NCBI RefSeq assembly: GCF_009923995.1
Contig: NZ_RFSK01000015.1
Span: forward strand, 1 to 64,000
DNA from: Janthinobacterium sp.
Lineage (GTDB): Bacteria; Pseudomonadota; Gammaproteobacteria; Burkholderiales; Burkholderiaceae_D
Length of the DNA: 64,000 nt
Direction of reading: 5' to 3'
Shown: positions 39,621-49,605 of the stretch, in pieces
Layout: every line of letters starts with the position of its first letter
Position numbering within the stretch: position 1 is the stretch's first letter
Program-made: the position numbers and the translations under genes
The notes under the pieces: model-generated
Told to the model about the DNA's origin: nothing
The model's database searches: none
The model's input: the letters and a program-made list of their open reading frames with translations, nothing else

Positions 39621-40813
39621 GGCGTTTCCCTGGCGCCAGCTTCCTTGCTGCCATACACGGCCTGGCACAGCTCCATCACGAACGGCCCCGCCATGCCCTC
39701 CAATGCCGTGTTCGTAAACGCCACCACGGACAGCTCTTGCGCAGGATCAACAAACCACGCATGGCCATACGTGCCGCCCATGCGCCAGCTGCCCACGGAC
39801 TCCGGCGTGGCGGCGGCCTGCGCGTCCGTCAGCACGGTAAAACCGAGGCCAAAGCCCCGTCCCGGCCAGAACGGCAAGTCGCACGCACCCGTCTGGCTCT
39901 CGCCCATCTGGCGCGCCAGCGCCGGCGGCAGCAAGGGCGCGCCGCCCAGCCGCAGGGATTCCAGCAGGCGCATGAAGTCCGGTGCCGAACCGACCATGCC
40001 GGCGCCGCCAGACGGGTAGGCGTGCGCATCGAGCGCGCGCGCCGGCGACAAGGTAAACCCTGCCATGCCGTCGAGAAACGGCAGATGGTCGTCCCCCACG
40101 TCGCGCAAACGGCGCGGCCGCAATTCTCCCGCCGCGCGGTCCGCATAGGCGACGGCCAGGCGCGCCGGGTCCGTGGCCTTAAAACCCGTGTCGCGCATGG
40201 CCAGCGGCGCCGTCACCAGCTGTTGCACGGCTTGCGCCAGCGGTAAATCCGTCACCGCTTCGATCACGGCGCCCAGCACGTCGGTGGCGATGGAATATGC
40301 CCAGCGCGTGCCGGGCGCGTAGGCCAGCGGCACCGTGGCCAGGCGGCGCAGGTTGTCTTGCAGGGAAATACGGGACGCATCCATGCCGTCCGACACACCC
40401 GCCAGCGCATAGGCGCCACCGGGCGGCTGGAAGAAGCCGTAGTCGAGCCCTGCCGTGTGCGTGAGCAGGTGACGCACGGTAATCGGCGCCACGCTGCCAT
40501 CCGGCTGGCGCGGCGCAAAATACGGCAGCCAGCGCGCCACGTGGTCATCCAGACCCAAACGATGCTGTCCCACCAGCGCCAGCGCGGCCGTCGAGACGAT
40601 GGGCTTGCTCACGGATGCCAAGCGGAACAGCGCATCGTCGCGCATGGGCATGCCCGCCTCGCGGTCCAGGTGGCCGGCGGCGCGGCGGTACACTTCCTGG
40701 CCACGGTGGCACACGAGCACCACGGCGCCCACCAGGCGCTGCTGGCGCAAAACACCGTCGAGCAAGGGATCGATGCGGGCGGACAGGGCCGCGGGAGAGC
40801 AATCGGACATCAT
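39617..40813 (-). CDS. Serine hydrolase (beta-lactamase-like), cytoplasmic
   Basis: This 398-residue protein has the class-C beta-lactamase/esterase fold without a signal peptide. The SxxK motif is SVSK (near residue 67), the YSIAT sequence stands at the YxN position (near 168), and the third motif is probably the HAW near 346. Similarity is to EstB-type esterases such as those found in secondary metabolism and lactone hydrolysis. It is the first gene of a two-gene operon with an MFS exporter and is divergent from a LysR regulator. Confidence 0.83.
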   Translation of the reverse strand: MMSDCSPAALSARIDPLLDGVLRQQRLVGAVVLVCHRGQEVYRRAAGHLDREAGMPMRDDALFRLASVSKPIVSTAALALVGQHRLGLDDHVARWLPYFAPRQPDGSVAPITVRHLLTHTAGLDYGFFQPPGGAYALAGVSDGMDASRISLQDNLRRLATVPLAYAPGTRWAYSIATDVLGAVIEAVTDLPLAQAVQQLVTAPLAMRDTGFKATDPARLAVAYADRAAGELRPRRLRDVGDDHLPFLDGMAGFTLSPARALDAHAYPSGGAGMVGSAPDFMRLLESLRLGGAPLLPPALARQMGESQTGACDLPFWPGRGFGLGFTVLTDAQAAATPESVGSWRMGGTYGHAWFVDPAQELSVVAFTNTALEGMAGPFVMELCQAVYGSKEAGARETP

Positions 40814-40890
40814 GGTGAGCCTTTCAAATGATCAAGCTGCCAAGGTAAGGCAGGCGCGATCAAAGAAAAACAGGCTATAGTTTCCGTCTG

Positions 40891-40910
40891 TGCGGACGTT
40901 GGCATCCGCA
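40891..40910. promoter_or_regulatory. Candidate LysR-type binding site
   Basis: TGCGGA (40891-40896) and TCCGCA (40905-40910) are perfect inverted halves with an 8-base centre, in the 123-bp region between the divergent hydrolase-MFS operon and the LysR gene. It contains the T-N11-A core expected for LysR sites. Function is inferred from location. Confidence 0.55.
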
Positions 40911-40936
40911 ATCAATGGTGACGAAACGGAAGCGAC

Positions 40937-41827
40937 ATGGATAACCTGGCGGGATTGACGGCCTTCGTGCAGGCGGCGGAACTGCGCAGTTTTGTGGCGG
41001 CGGGCCGGATGCTGGGGATTTCCGCCTCGGCCGTGGGGAAAAGCATCGCGCGGCTGGAAGCGCGCCTGGGGGTGCGGCTGTTTCAGCGCAGCACGCGCAG
41101 CATCGCGCTGACGAGCGAGGGAAGCGTGTTTCTCGAACGCTGCCGGCGCATCCTGGGCGAGATCGAGGCGGCCGAACTGGAGTTATCCAATAGCAAGAGC
41201 GCGCCCCAGGGCCGGCTGCGCGTCAGCCTGCCCCAGGTGGGCAGCCTGCTCAATCCCGTGCTGGCGGCGTTTGCACGCGCCTATCCGCAGGTCGAGCTGG
41301 ACCTCGATTTCAGCGACCGCCGGGTCGACGTCATCGAGGAAGGCTACGACGCCGTCGTGCGCGTGGGCGAAAGCGCCGACAGCCGCCTGATGAGCCGACA
41401 GCTGGGCCAGTTCCAGCTGCAACTGGTGGCCGCGCCCGCCTACTTGGCGCAGCACGGCACGCCCGCGCAGCCGGCCGACCTGCGGGGCCATACCTGTCTG
41501 CTGTACAAGTTTCCCAGCAGCGGCAAGGTCGAGGCCTGGCCCTTGCCCGACTGGCCCGCCCTGCAGGCGGCGGGCTTGCCGGCTGTATTGAACTGCAACA
41601 ATGTGGATACCCTGCTGCACTTTGCCGAAAATGGCCTGGGCATCGCCGCTTTGCCGGACTTTGCCGTGCGCGCGGCGCTCGCCGCTGGCCGCCTGCGGCC
41701 CCTGCTGGAAGCGCACCGCCAGCACGACGGCGCCTTCCGCATCCTGTGGCCCAGCAGCCGCCACCTGACGCCGAAACTGCGCGCCTTCATCGACTTCCTG
41801 GCCGCCCACGTGTTTCCCGAAGGCTGA
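40937..41827 (+). CDS. LysR-family transcriptional regulator
   Basis: This 296-residue regulator has an N-terminal winged helix ([20 protein letters not shown], then [21 protein letters not shown]) and a periplasmic-binding-like effector domain (about 90-290). It belongs to the DsdC/CrgA-like branch common in Proteobacteria. The divergent operon of hydrolase plus exporter is its likely target, with the palindrome at 40891-40910 as a candidate site. Confidence 0.9.
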   Translation: MDNLAGLTAFVQAAELRSFVAAGRMLGISASAVGKSIARLEARLGVRLFQRSTRSIALTSEGSVFLERCRRILGEIEAAELELSNSKSAPQGRLRVSLPQVGSLLNPVLAAFARAYPQVELDLDFSDRRVDVIEEGYDAVVRVGESADSRLMSRQLGQFQLQLVAAPAYLAQHGTPAQPADLRGHTCLLYKFPSSGKVEAWPLPDWPALQAAGLPAVLNCNNVDTLLHFAENGLGIAALPDFAVRAALAAGRLRPLLEAHRQHDGAFRILWPSSRHLTPKLRAFIDFLAAHVFPEG

Positions 41828-42048
41828 TGTTTCCTGCCGGCGCCGCGCTCGTTGTTTCCATACGACAACTTATTTCATTTGCCGCCGGTTCTTGTACTTT
41901 TCAGCAACTTGATACAAGTATTTGTATTGCAGTGCGGAATTTTGAGGAACAATTACAGGCTGGCCGCCGTTACGTAGAAACCCGTAGTGGCAAGGCAGCG
42001 CCTGGCCGGTGCAACGCTTCCTCTCACTTCCGCAACACGAAAGCAATC

Positions 42049-43758
42049 ATGTCACTCACACAATTCAAAATCGGCACCCGGCTCGGGATCGGGTTCGCGG
42101 TGGTCCTCGGCTTGCTGGTGGCCGTGCTGCTGGTCGGCCTGTATTCCATGGGGCAATTGAGCAACCGCACGCACGACATTGTCACCGACAAGAACGTCAA
42201 GATGGCGGCGGCCAATACCATGAGCGACAACGTGCGCACCATTACCCTGGCGATCACCAGCGTGGTGGTGGCGCCGACGGAAGCGCTGGTGCAGGCGGAA
42301 CTGGCGAAGATCGGCGATGCGCGCAAGAAATACGGCGCCGCCAAGGAAATCCTGCAAAAGAAAATCACGACGGACAAGGAAACGGCGCTGATGGCCGAAC
42401 TGGACGCCGCCCTGAAAGCGGGCGCGCCGCTGAACAACAAGGTCATCGAGCTGCGCAATGCGGGCCAGACGGAAGAGGCGATCGCCTTCCTGACCCAGCA
42501 GGCCGCACCGAGCCTGAAGCGCGTCCTGGGCGCGCTCGACAGCCTGGTCGCGCTGGAAGGCGAACTGGCGGCGCAGGCGGCCGGCGACGCCGAAGCGCTG
42601 AGCAGCAGCGCGCGCGCCTCCATGATCCTCCTGGGCAGCCTGGCCGTGCTGCTGGGCGCCTTCGTGGCGTGGATCATCACGCGCTCGATCACCCGTCCCA
42701 TCAATGCCGCCGTGGGCGTGGCCGAGACGGTGGCCTCGGGCGACCTGTCCTCGCACATCGTGGTCGACTCCAGCGATGAAACGGGGCGCCTGCTGGGCGC
42801 GCTGAAAGCCATGAACACCAGTTTGCTGGGCGTGGTGGCGCAAGTGCGCCATGGCACGGATGCGATCTCCACGGCATCGAGTGAAATTGCCGCCGGCAAC
42901 CTCGACCTGTCGTCCCGCACGGAAGAGCAGGCCAGCTCGCTGGAAGAAACAGCGTCGGCCATGGAAGAGCTGACCTCGACCGTGAAACAGAATGCGGACA
43001 ATGCGCGCCAGGCGAACCAGCTGGCGAAAAGCGCGTCCGAAGTGGCCGTGCGCGGCGGCAGCATCGTCTCGCAAGTGGTCGACACCATGGGCACCATCAA
43101 TGAATCGTCGAAAAAGATCGTCGACATCATCGGCGTCATCGACGGCATCGCCTTCCAGACGAATATCCTCGCCTTGAACGCGGCCGTGGAAGCGGCCCGC
43201 GCGGGCGAGCAGGGGCGCGGCTTTGCCGTCGTCGCCACAGAAGTGCGCAACCTGGCGCACCGTTCCGCCTCGGCCGCCAAGGAAATCAAGGAACTGATCG
43301 CCGCCTCCGTGGCCAACGTGGACACGGGTTCGCGCCTCGTCAATGAAGCGGGCCAGACCATGGGCGACATCGTCGACAGCATCGTGCGCGTGACCGACAT
43401 CATGGGCGAGATCACCTCCGCCACGCACGAGCAGACCATCGGCATCGAACAGATCAACATGGCCATCGCCCAGATGGATGAAGTGACGCAGCAAAACGCG
43501 GCCCTGGTGGAAGAAGCGGCGGCCGCCTCGCAAAGCATGCAGGAACAGGCGGGCGAACTGGCCCACGTGGTGGGTTTCTTTAAAACCGGCAACCATGTCG
43601 CCACCGTCAGCAAGCTGAGCACGGTGCGCGCCACGCCGAAAGCGGCGGCCATCGCCCGCCCCGCCGCCAGGCCCACGCCTGCCGCGCGCCAGGCCGTCGC
43701 GGCCGCCCCGGCACGCCGCAGCAATGCGGGCGCCGACAGCGAATGGGAAGAGTTTTAA
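42049..43758 (+). CDS. Methyl-accepting chemotaxis protein (4HB sensor) with C-terminal WEEF
   Basis: This 569-residue chemoreceptor has TM1 (about 11-32), a periplasmic four-helix bundle (about 35-190), TM2 (about 193-213), HAMP and a signalling domain containing the invariant hairpin ([18 protein letters not shown], about 366-383). It ends DSEWEEF after an Ala/Pro/Arg-rich linker, again a CheR/CheB-tether-like pentapeptide. The frame is open upstream to 41746, overlapping the LysR gene, but the sequence before ATG 42049 is not receptor-like. A terminator follows. Confidence 0.92.
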   Translation: MSLTQFKIGTRLGIGFAVVLGLLVAVLLVGLYSMGQLSNRTHDIVTDKNVKMAAANTMSDNVRTITLAITSVVVAPTEALVQAELAKIGDARKKYGAAKEILQKKITTDKETALMAELDAALKAGAPLNNKVIELRNAGQTEEAIAFLTQQAAPSLKRVLGALDSLVALEGELAAQAAGDAEALSSSARASMILLGSLAVLLGAFVAWIITRSITRPINAAVGVAETVASGDLSSHIVVDSSDETGRLLGALKAMNTSLLGVVAQVRHGTDAISTASSEIAAGNLDLSSRTEEQASSLEETASAMEELTSTVKQNADNARQANQLAKSASEVAVRGGSIVSQVVDTMGTINESSKKIVDIIGVIDGIAFQTNILALNAAVEAARAGEQGRGFAVVATEVRNLAHRSASAAKEIKELIAASVANVDTGSRLVNEAGQTMGDIVDSIVRVTDIMGEITSATHEQTIGIEQINMAIAQMDEVTQQNAALVEEAAAASQSMQEQAGELAHVVGFFKTGNHVATVSKLSTVRATPKAAAIARPAARPTPAARQAVAAAPARRSNAGADSEWEEF

Positions 43759-43785
43759 CCAATAGCAACATCCGCTGCACACGCC

Positions 43786-43818
43786 AGCCAGGCAGGAAGT
43801 TGCTGCCTGGCTTTTTTT
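43786..43818 (+). terminator. Rho-independent terminator after the chemoreceptor
   Basis: A 10-bp perfect stem AGCCAGGCAG / CTGCCTGGCT (43786-43795, 43803-43812) with a 7-base loop is followed by a run of T. Confidence 0.92.
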
Positions 43819-43933
43819 CGTCCATTCGCCGCACTTTTTTTGCGGCAAAGCGCGCGCAATAGACAAAAGTGCAAAACATGCGCTGCGCATACCCTTTACA
43901 ATCCTCGCTCGCTTTACAAAATAATTGGTCATC

Positions 43934-46900
43934 ATGAATCAGGCAGAACAGCAGCGCCTCCTGGCTATCCTGGAGTATTGGCACAAGATCGAATTCTTTA
44001 TCCCGTTTGACCTGAATCAAATCACGGACGTCGAAGACCCGTCCACCGTGCGCCTCCTGCCGCGCGAACAGCTGGCGCAATTGCCGCCGCAATTCGCCAC
44101 CCAGTGGCCAGTGCCATCCGACCGCGAAATCGACGGCTTTTCCTTGTTCCTCGGCGTCTTCGACAAGGCGGAAATCAGCAAGGCTTGCCCGCCGGCCAGC
44201 GGCCCGGACAGCCTGGCCGACACGGAAAAAACAGAGCTGCTGGGACGCTCGTGCTTTGCCCGCCTGAACCTCAATGCGCTGGGCGAGCCGCAGTTCGATC
44301 CCGTGTCCGTGTCGACCTTGCCGTGGGCGCTGGGCCGCGCCCGCACGCCGGACTGGTCCGGCCTGAGCGTGGACGCCTTCAGCGACAGCCAGCTGGCCCT
44401 GCAAGACAGCCTGCGCAACTTCGCGGCCAGCCGCGCCTCCCAGCCAGTGACGGACGAAGCCGGCAATATCTCTTCTCCCCTGTCCGGCATGGAAATCGCC
44501 GCACTGGCCGACCTGCTGATGGACTGGGCCGGTTTCCGCCCGTCCGCCGGCCAGCCGCTGGCCGTGCTGGAATTGCGCACGCGCAAGAAACGCGCCGCCG
44601 TGGCGGACGCCGATGGCGCCGAATCCAGCCAGAACCGCAGCCTGGACTTTGGCGATGCGGTGGAGCCGTCCATCGATATCCTCAACAGTTTTTACCTGGA
44701 CGACCTGGAGCAGATCATCCGCGCCTTGCGCGGCGGCAAGCTGCCCGCCACGGTGGCCGCCTACCTGACGCCGCTGGCGCAGGACGAGCGCATCGACCTG
44801 TACAGCCCGGCCGGACGCCAGGCGCTGGCCGCCATGCTCAATCCGGCGAACATGAACCGGGGCCACTGGCTGGAAGACGCCAGCTACGCCATGAGCCTGA
44901 TGCAGCAGTTCGCCATCCACGGCGCGCGCACGGGCCTGCATGACCGGGGCATCTTTTCCGTCAACGGTCCGCCCGGCACGGGCAAGACGACCTTGTTACG
45001 TGAATTGTTCGCCGACAACATCGTGCGCCGCGCCGCCGTGCTGTCCTGCCTGGACCGCGCCGCCGACGCCTTCATCGGCAAGGTGGCCGTCGCCTTCGAA
45101 GGCGTGCGCGACCCCATCACCATCGCGCGCCTGCGCCCGGAACTGACGGGCTTTGAAATGGTCGTCGCCTCGTCGAACAATGCGGCGGTGGAAAACATTT
45201 CCGGTGACCTGCCGAAGCCCAAGCAGCTGGGCAAGGAATGGGCGCGCACGCGCTACTTTGAAAGCGTGGCGCGCCGGGTCGTCGCCGACGGCAATGGCGC
45301 CAACCGCGCCCTGGGCGAACAGGACGCGCCGTGGGGCTTGATGTCTTGTGCGCTGGGCAACAGCGCCAACCGCCGCCGCTTCATCAGCAATTTCTACGAC
45401 GACGACTGGGACAAGACGACGCCGCGCAAGACGCCGAACGCGCAGAACATCCGCCAGTGGCTGGCCGGCTACCAGGGCGTCAGCTTCGCCCAGGCGGCGC
45501 GCGAGTTCCGCGAGACGGAGCACGTGGTGGAAAAAGCCCTGGCCGAACAGGGCCAGTATGCGGCCCTGTGGCAAGCCGTGGGCACCTGCACGCAGGACGA
45601 ATTCATCCACAGCAGCCAGCAGGCGCTGATCGCGGCGGAACAGGAGATGGATGCGGCCAACGGCGCCCTGGCCGGCGCGCTGGCGCAGCAGGACACCTTG
45701 CTGGCCAGCAAGAAAGAATTGCTGGAAGAGGAACGCCTGGTGGCGCTGACGCAGCCGGGCTTCTTTGCCCGCCTGTTCCGTACGGCACCGGCACGCGCCT
45801 ACAGGGACGCCGTCGTCGCCAACGCCGAAGCCCAGCGCCAGGCCGCGCGCGACGTCTCGGCCATCAAGCTGCTGCTCAAGGGCGAGCTGGAGCCGCGCTG
45901 CGAGCGGGCCCGCAACAGCCTGCACATCGCCCTGCGCACGGCGCAGTCGCGCCAGCGCGAATGGGATGACAGCACGGAACTGCTGCGCCGCGCCCGCCTG
46001 CGCTTCCCCACCATCCTCGCCCCCGACTCGCTGGAAGCGCTGGACGGCGACGCCCTGCAAATCGGCGGTCTGTGGCATGAACCGGCCCTGGCGCGCCTGC
46101 GCTCGCGCCTGTTCGCCAAGGCCCTGGCCCTGCATGAAGCGTGGTTGGCGGAAGTGGCGAAGAAGGGCGGACCCGGCTTTGGCGGCAACTTGCTGGCCGT
46201 GTCGAAATTACTGAAAAACAAGCGCGCCTATGACCAGTCGCACGTCGCCATGGTATGGCACAGCCTGTTCATGGTGGTGCCCGTCGTATCGACCACGTTT
46301 GCCTCGTTCGCGCGCCAGTTCCAGGGCATGGGCCCCGAATCGCTGGGCTGGCTGTTCATCGATGAAGCAGGCCAGGCCGTGCCGCAGGCGGCGCTGGGCA
46401 GCCTGTGGCGCGCCCGGCGCGCCGTCGTCGTCGGCGACCCGCTGCAGATCGAACCTGTGTTCACGGTGCCGGGCCGCCTCGTGCAGACCTTGTCCGCCCT
46501 GTCGCCGCACACGCAGGACGGCAGCTACGCGCCCACGTCCGTTTCCGTGCAGACACTGGCCGACAAGGCCAACCGCTATGGCGCCGTCGTCGGCGCCAAC
46601 GGCGAAAAACCCTTGTGGATCGGCAGCCCCCTGCGCGTGCACCGCCGCTGCGTGGAACCGATGTTTTCATTGGCCAACGCCATCGCCTACGAAGACAAGA
46701 TGGTCTACGGGCTGAGCGAGCGCACGCCGCCGGCCGGCGCGCGGGGCCTGACGCGGGGTCCCAGCCGCTGGATCGACGCCGTCGGCGCCGTCAGCTACAA
46801 GCAGGTGGTGCCCGTGCAGCTCGATTTCGTGCTGGAAGTGCTGCTGAAACTGTATCGCCGCGACGGCAAACTGCCCGAGCTGTATGTGATTACCCCGTTC

Positions 46901-47272
46901 AAGGCCGTGCGCGACGCATTGCGTTCGCGCATCATGGAACTGGACTGGGACCGCCGCCTCGGCTACGGCAAGGCGCCGACGGCGCGCGAACTGCGCCAGT
47001 GGAGCAGCCAGATGGTGGGCACCGTGCACACCTTCCAGGGCAAGGAGCAAGGCGTGGTAATGCTGGTCCTCGGTGCCGACGACAGCACGGCCGGCGCCGC
47101 GCAATGGGCGGCGGCCACGCCGAACCTGCTCAACGTGGCCCTGACGCGGGCGCAGCATTTTGTGTACATCGTCGGCAACCCGCTGCTGTGGGGCCAGCTG
47201 CCCCATTTTGCGCCCGCCTGCGCGCAATTGCCGCATACGGGCATGCATGAGTTTTTGGTGGAGATGGGCTAG
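43934..47272 (+). CDS. Large Upf1-like SF1 helicase/ATPase with coiled-coil insertion
   Basis: This 1112-residue protein has all helicase motifs of the Upf1-like (DNA2/NAM7) superfamily 1: Walker A NGPPGTGKTTLL (about 343-354), motif Ia ASSNNAAVENIS, motif II FIDEAGQAVPQ (about 806-816), motif III VVVGDPLQIEPV, motif V GTVHTFQGKEQGVV and motif VI LLNVALTRAQ. The first ~300 residues match no domain I know. Between motifs Ia and II lie two long Ala/Glu-rich coiled coils (about 560-605 and 635-690) joined by an aromatic turn PGFFARLFRT. The ATG at 43934 is preferred over a TTG at 43925. It stands alone between a chemoreceptor and a two-component system; the biological role is unknown. Confidence 0.85.
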   Translation: MNQAEQQRLLAILEYWHKIEFFIPFDLNQITDVEDPSTVRLLPREQLAQLPPQFATQWPVPSDREIDGFSLFLGVFDKAEISKACPPASGPDSLADTEKTELLGRSCFARLNLNALGEPQFDPVSVSTLPWALGRARTPDWSGLSVDAFSDSQLALQDSLRNFAASRASQPVTDEAGNISSPLSGMEIAALADLLMDWAGFRPSAGQPLAVLELRTRKKRAAVADADGAESSQNRSLDFGDAVEPSIDILNSFYLDDLEQIIRALRGGKLPATVAAYLTPLAQDERIDLYSPAGRQALAAMLNPANMNRGHWLEDASYAMSLMQQFAIHGARTGLHDRGIFSVNGPPGTGKTTLLRELFADNIVRRAAVLSCLDRAADAFIGKVAVAFEGVRDPITIARLRPELTGFEMVVASSNNAAVENISGDLPKPKQLGKEWARTRYFESVARRVVADGNGANRALGEQDAPWGLMSCALGNSANRRRFISNFYDDDWDKTTPRKTPNAQNIRQWLAGYQGVSFAQAAREFRETEHVVEKALAEQGQYAALWQAVGTCTQDEFIHSSQQALIAAEQEMDAANGALAGALAQQDTLLASKKELLEEERLVALTQPGFFARLFRTAPARAYRDAVVANAEAQRQAARDVSAIKLLLKGELEPRCERARNSLHIALRTAQSRQREWDDSTELLRRARLRFPTILAPDSLEALDGDALQIGGLWHEPALARLRSRLFAKALALHEAWLAEVAKKGGPGFGGNLLAVSKLLKNKRAYDQSHVAMVWHSLFMVVPVVSTTFASFARQFQGMGPESLGWLFIDEAGQAVPQAALGSLWRARRAVVVGDPLQIEPVFTVPGRLVQTLSALSPHTQDGSYAPTSVSVQTLADKANRYGAVVGANGEKPLWIGSPLRVHRRCVEPMFSLANAIAYEDKMVYGLSERTPPAGARGLTRGPSRWIDAVGAVSYKQVVPVQLDFVLEVLLKLYRRDGKLPELYVITPFKAVRDALRSRIMELDWDRRLGYGKAPTARELRQWSSQMVGTVHTFQGKEQGVVMLVLGADDSTAGAAQWAAATPNLLNVALTRAQHFVYIVGNPLLWGQLPHFAPACAQLPHTGMHEFLVEMG

Positions 47273-47276
47273 AACA

Positions 47277-47342
47277 CCTGACCCAACCTGCTGCGCGTCG
47301 TGATTTGCCGTCTCCGATGCTCACTGCCTCGGCACCCCCCAC
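47277..47342. repeat. Palindromic repeat, truncated copy B
   Basis: The left half only of the repeat family: it begins CCTGACCCAACC like copy C, then CTGCGCGTCG, GATTTGCCG and GATGCTCACTG-CTCGGC as in copies A and D, and stops at the stop codon of the convergent histidine kinase. The complementary right half is missing. It lies between convergent genes. Confidence 0.75.
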
Positions 47343-48757
47343 TAATCCACCCTACCCTGGGCCGGGAAGGTGAGCGTAAACGTCGTGGCGGCCGCGTCGG
47401 ATGCGACCGTCGCGCTACCGCCGTGCAGCTGCATGATGGCCGTGACGATGGCCAGGCCCAGTCCCGTGGAGGCGGCCGAATCGCTGCGGGCCGGGTCGGC
47501 GCGGTAGAAGCGCTCGAACAGGTGCGGCAAGTGGCGGGCGGGGATGGCGGGACCGAGGTTGCTTACGCTCAATTCCACGCCCCCGTTCGCCGCATGCGAG
47601 CGCAGTAAAATCGTGCTGCCCGGCGCCGCGTGGCGGATGGCGTTCGACAGCAAATTGCCCAGTGCGCGGCGCAGCAGCTGCGGCTCGGCCGTCACCATGC
47701 CGCTGCCGTGGCAGGCCAGCGCCAGCTCGCGTTCTTCGGCCAGGCCTTCGAAAAAGTCCGCCAGCCGCAGAAATTCCTCCTGCACGGGCATGCTTTGCTT
47801 GATCAGGACCATTTCTTCCTGCTGCGCCCGCGCCAGGAACAGCATGCTGTCGATCATGCGCGACAGCCGCTCCAGCTCCTCCACGTTTGACGACACGAGC
47901 TGTTCATACTCGTGCGCGCTGCGGGGGCGGGCCAGCATGACCTGGCTTTGTCCCAGCAGATTCGTGACGGGCGTGCGGAATTCATGCGCGAGGTCGGCGG
48001 AAAACTGCGACAGCCGCGCATAGCCTTCCTGCAACCGCGCCAGCATGGCGTTCAACGCGTGGATCAGCGGCAAGAGTTCCGTCGGCGCATCGCGCGCTTC
48101 CAGCTGCTGGCCCAGCTTGCCGGGCCGCACGAGGGCCGCGTGGGCGGCGATATTGCGCAGGGGCCGCAAGCCGCGCAGCAGCATCACGCTGGCCAGCAAC
48201 GCCGCCACCAGCGCGCTGACGGCCACGGAGACGACAATCTGCCAGCGGTAGGCGGCAAACATGGCCGTGCGGTCGCCATACACGCGGGCGACGGAAATGT
48301 CGGCCATCTGCGCCGGGTCGCCGATGCGCGCGCTGGCCGCCACCACCCTGGCCGGATAGCCGTCGCGGCTGGTCCAGCTGACGATGTCGCCGGCCGTGAC
48401 GGGCGCATCGACGGCCACGGGCACAGGATGCGCCACCTTCTCGCCGTTCGGATTGACATCGATCAAACGCGTGCCATCGGCGCGCACGATGCGCACTAAT
48501 GAATTCTCCTGTCCGCTCATGGTGTCGCGGAAATACTGGGGCCGCTCGCGGATGATGTCCAGGGTGCCCGCATTGCCGAGCAGCTGCTGGATCTGGCGCA
48601 GTTTTCCCAGCAATAAAATATCGTCGCGGCGCTCGATTTCCGCCACGAACGAGCGGTACAGATGCATGCCGAGGCCGGCCGACACGAGGGCCACGATCAG
48701 CACGAAGACGAGCGTGACGCGCAGGGTCAGCGAGCGGCGCAGTTGCGAGAATTTCAT
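47342..48757 (-). CDS. Sensor histidine kinase, heavy-metal/HprS-like
   Basis: This 471-residue membrane kinase has TM1 (about 13-33), a periplasmic domain of about 140 residues, TM2 (about 178-198), HAMP, a DHp domain with the phosphoacceptor in [12 protein letters not shown] and a HATPase_c domain ([17 protein letters not shown]). The layout is that of the CusS/IrlS/HprS group of sensors. Only one Cys is present (in LACHGSG, catalytic domain), so any redox sensing must use other residues such as Met. Its ATG overlaps the response-regulator stop by 4 bp. See the notes on 49524-49539 for the HprRS-hiuH parallel. Confidence 0.9.
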   Translation of the reverse strand: MKFSQLRRSLTLRVTLVFVLIVALVSAGLGMHLYRSFVAEIERRDDILLLGKLRQIQQLLGNAGTLDIIRERPQYFRDTMSGQENSLVRIVRADGTRLIDVNPNGEKVAHPVPVAVDAPVTAGDIVSWTSRDGYPARVVAASARIGDPAQMADISVARVYGDRTAMFAAYRWQIVVSVAVSALVAALLASVMLLRGLRPLRNIAAHAALVRPGKLGQQLEARDAPTELLPLIHALNAMLARLQEGYARLSQFSADLAHEFRTPVTNLLGQSQVMLARPRSAHEYEQLVSSNVEELERLSRMIDSMLFLARAQQEEMVLIKQSMPVQEEFLRLADFFEGLAEERELALACHGSGMVTAEPQLLRRALGNLLSNAIRHAAPGSTILLRSHAANGGVELSVSNLGPAIPARHLPHLFERFYRADPARSDSAASTGLGLAIVTAIMQLHGGSATVASDAAATTFTLTFPAQGRVD

Positions 48758-49464
48758 GCGCCGGCGCCGCTGTCGGGCGCACTGGGGGCGCGCAATTCGC
48801 AGACATAGCCCATGCCCCGCAAGGTATGGATCAGCTTGGGCTCGAACGGATCGTCGAGCTTGCTGCGCAGGCGGCGGATGGCCGCGTCGATGACGTTGGT
48901 ATCGCTCTCGAAATTGATGTCCCACACTTGCGAGGCGATGATGGAGCGCGACAGCACTTCGCCCTGGCGCCGCGCCAGCAGATGCAGCAAGCCGAACTCC
49001 TTGGCCGTGAGGGTGATGCGCTGGCCTTGCCGGCTGACCTTGCGCTTCATCACGTCGATTTCCATGTCGCCGATGCGGATCACGTCCTCCTCGCGGGGCG
49101 GGCCGCGCCGCAACAGCGTGCGGATGCGCGCCACCAGTTCCGCAAAGGCGAACGGCTTCACCAGGTAATCGTCGGCCCCCAGTTCCAGTCCCTTGACCCG
49201 GTCCTGCACCTCGTCGCGCGCCGTGAGAAAGATGACGGGCACGTCCGCGCCGCCCTCCTGCAGGCGCAGGGCGCGCAGCACTTGCCAGCCATCCATGATG
49301 GGCAGCATGACGTCGAGCACGATGAGGTCGGGCGCCTCGTGGCTGGCCATGTGCAGGCCGTCCCGGCCATTGCGCGCCAGGCTCACCGTAAAGCCGGACT
49401 CGGCCAGGCCGCGCAGCAGGTAGTCGCCCGTCTTCGGTTCGTCTTCTATGACCAGGATGCGCAT
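48754..49464 (-). CDS. OmpR/PhoB-family response regulator, HprR/CusR-like
   Basis: This 236-residue regulator has a receiver domain (1-120; [13 protein letters not shown], phospho-Asp in LIVLDVMLP near 54, K in FLVKPFAF) and an OmpR winged helix (about 135-230; [18 protein letters not shown] and [17 protein letters not shown]). This is the heavy-metal response regulator subgroup. ATG 49464 (MRILVIED) is the family start. It is first in the operon with the kinase, divergent from a GlcG-like heme-binding gene and hiuH, with a candidate box between. Confidence 0.92.
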   Translation of the reverse strand: MRILVIEDEPKTGDYLLRGLAESGFTVSLARNGRDGLHMASHEAPDLIVLDVMLPIMDGWQVLRALRLQEGGADVPVIFLTARDEVQDRVKGLELGADDYLVKPFAFAELVARIRTLLRRGPPREEDVIRIGDMEIDVMKRKVSRQGQRITLTAKEFGLLHLLARRQGEVLSRSIIASQVWDINFESDTNVIDAAIRRLRSKLDDPFEPKLIHTLRGMGYVCELRAPSAPDSGAGA

Positions 49465-49523
49465 GGCTGGGGGCTTTCTTGTGGGAAGTTGGCCCATTCT
49501 ACGCCGCGTGCCCGGTGCTGCGG

Positions 49524-49539
49524 ATGATAAAAATGTCAT
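49524..49539. promoter_or_regulatory. Candidate HprR/CusR-type binding box
   Basis: ATGATA-N4-TGTCAT (49524-49529, 49534-49539) is an inverted repeat with one mismatch. Read on the minus strand it gives TGACA-N4-TATCA, one base from the TGACA-N4-TGTCA spacing of the E. coli CusR/HprR box. It lies 59 bp from the regulator start and 66 bp from the heme-binding gene. Confidence 0.5.
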
Positions 49540-49605
49540 GCGGCGATCATCTTCCCGTGGGGCAAGCCTGGCCATACTGGCGCCATTCTCTTGCATGGAC
49601 ACCAC

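Noticed and set aside
41746-42048. N-terminal extension of the chemoreceptor upstream of 42049
   Set aside because: The extension overlaps the LysR gene and has no receptor-like sequence; [12 protein letters not shown] at 42049 is a normal receptor start.
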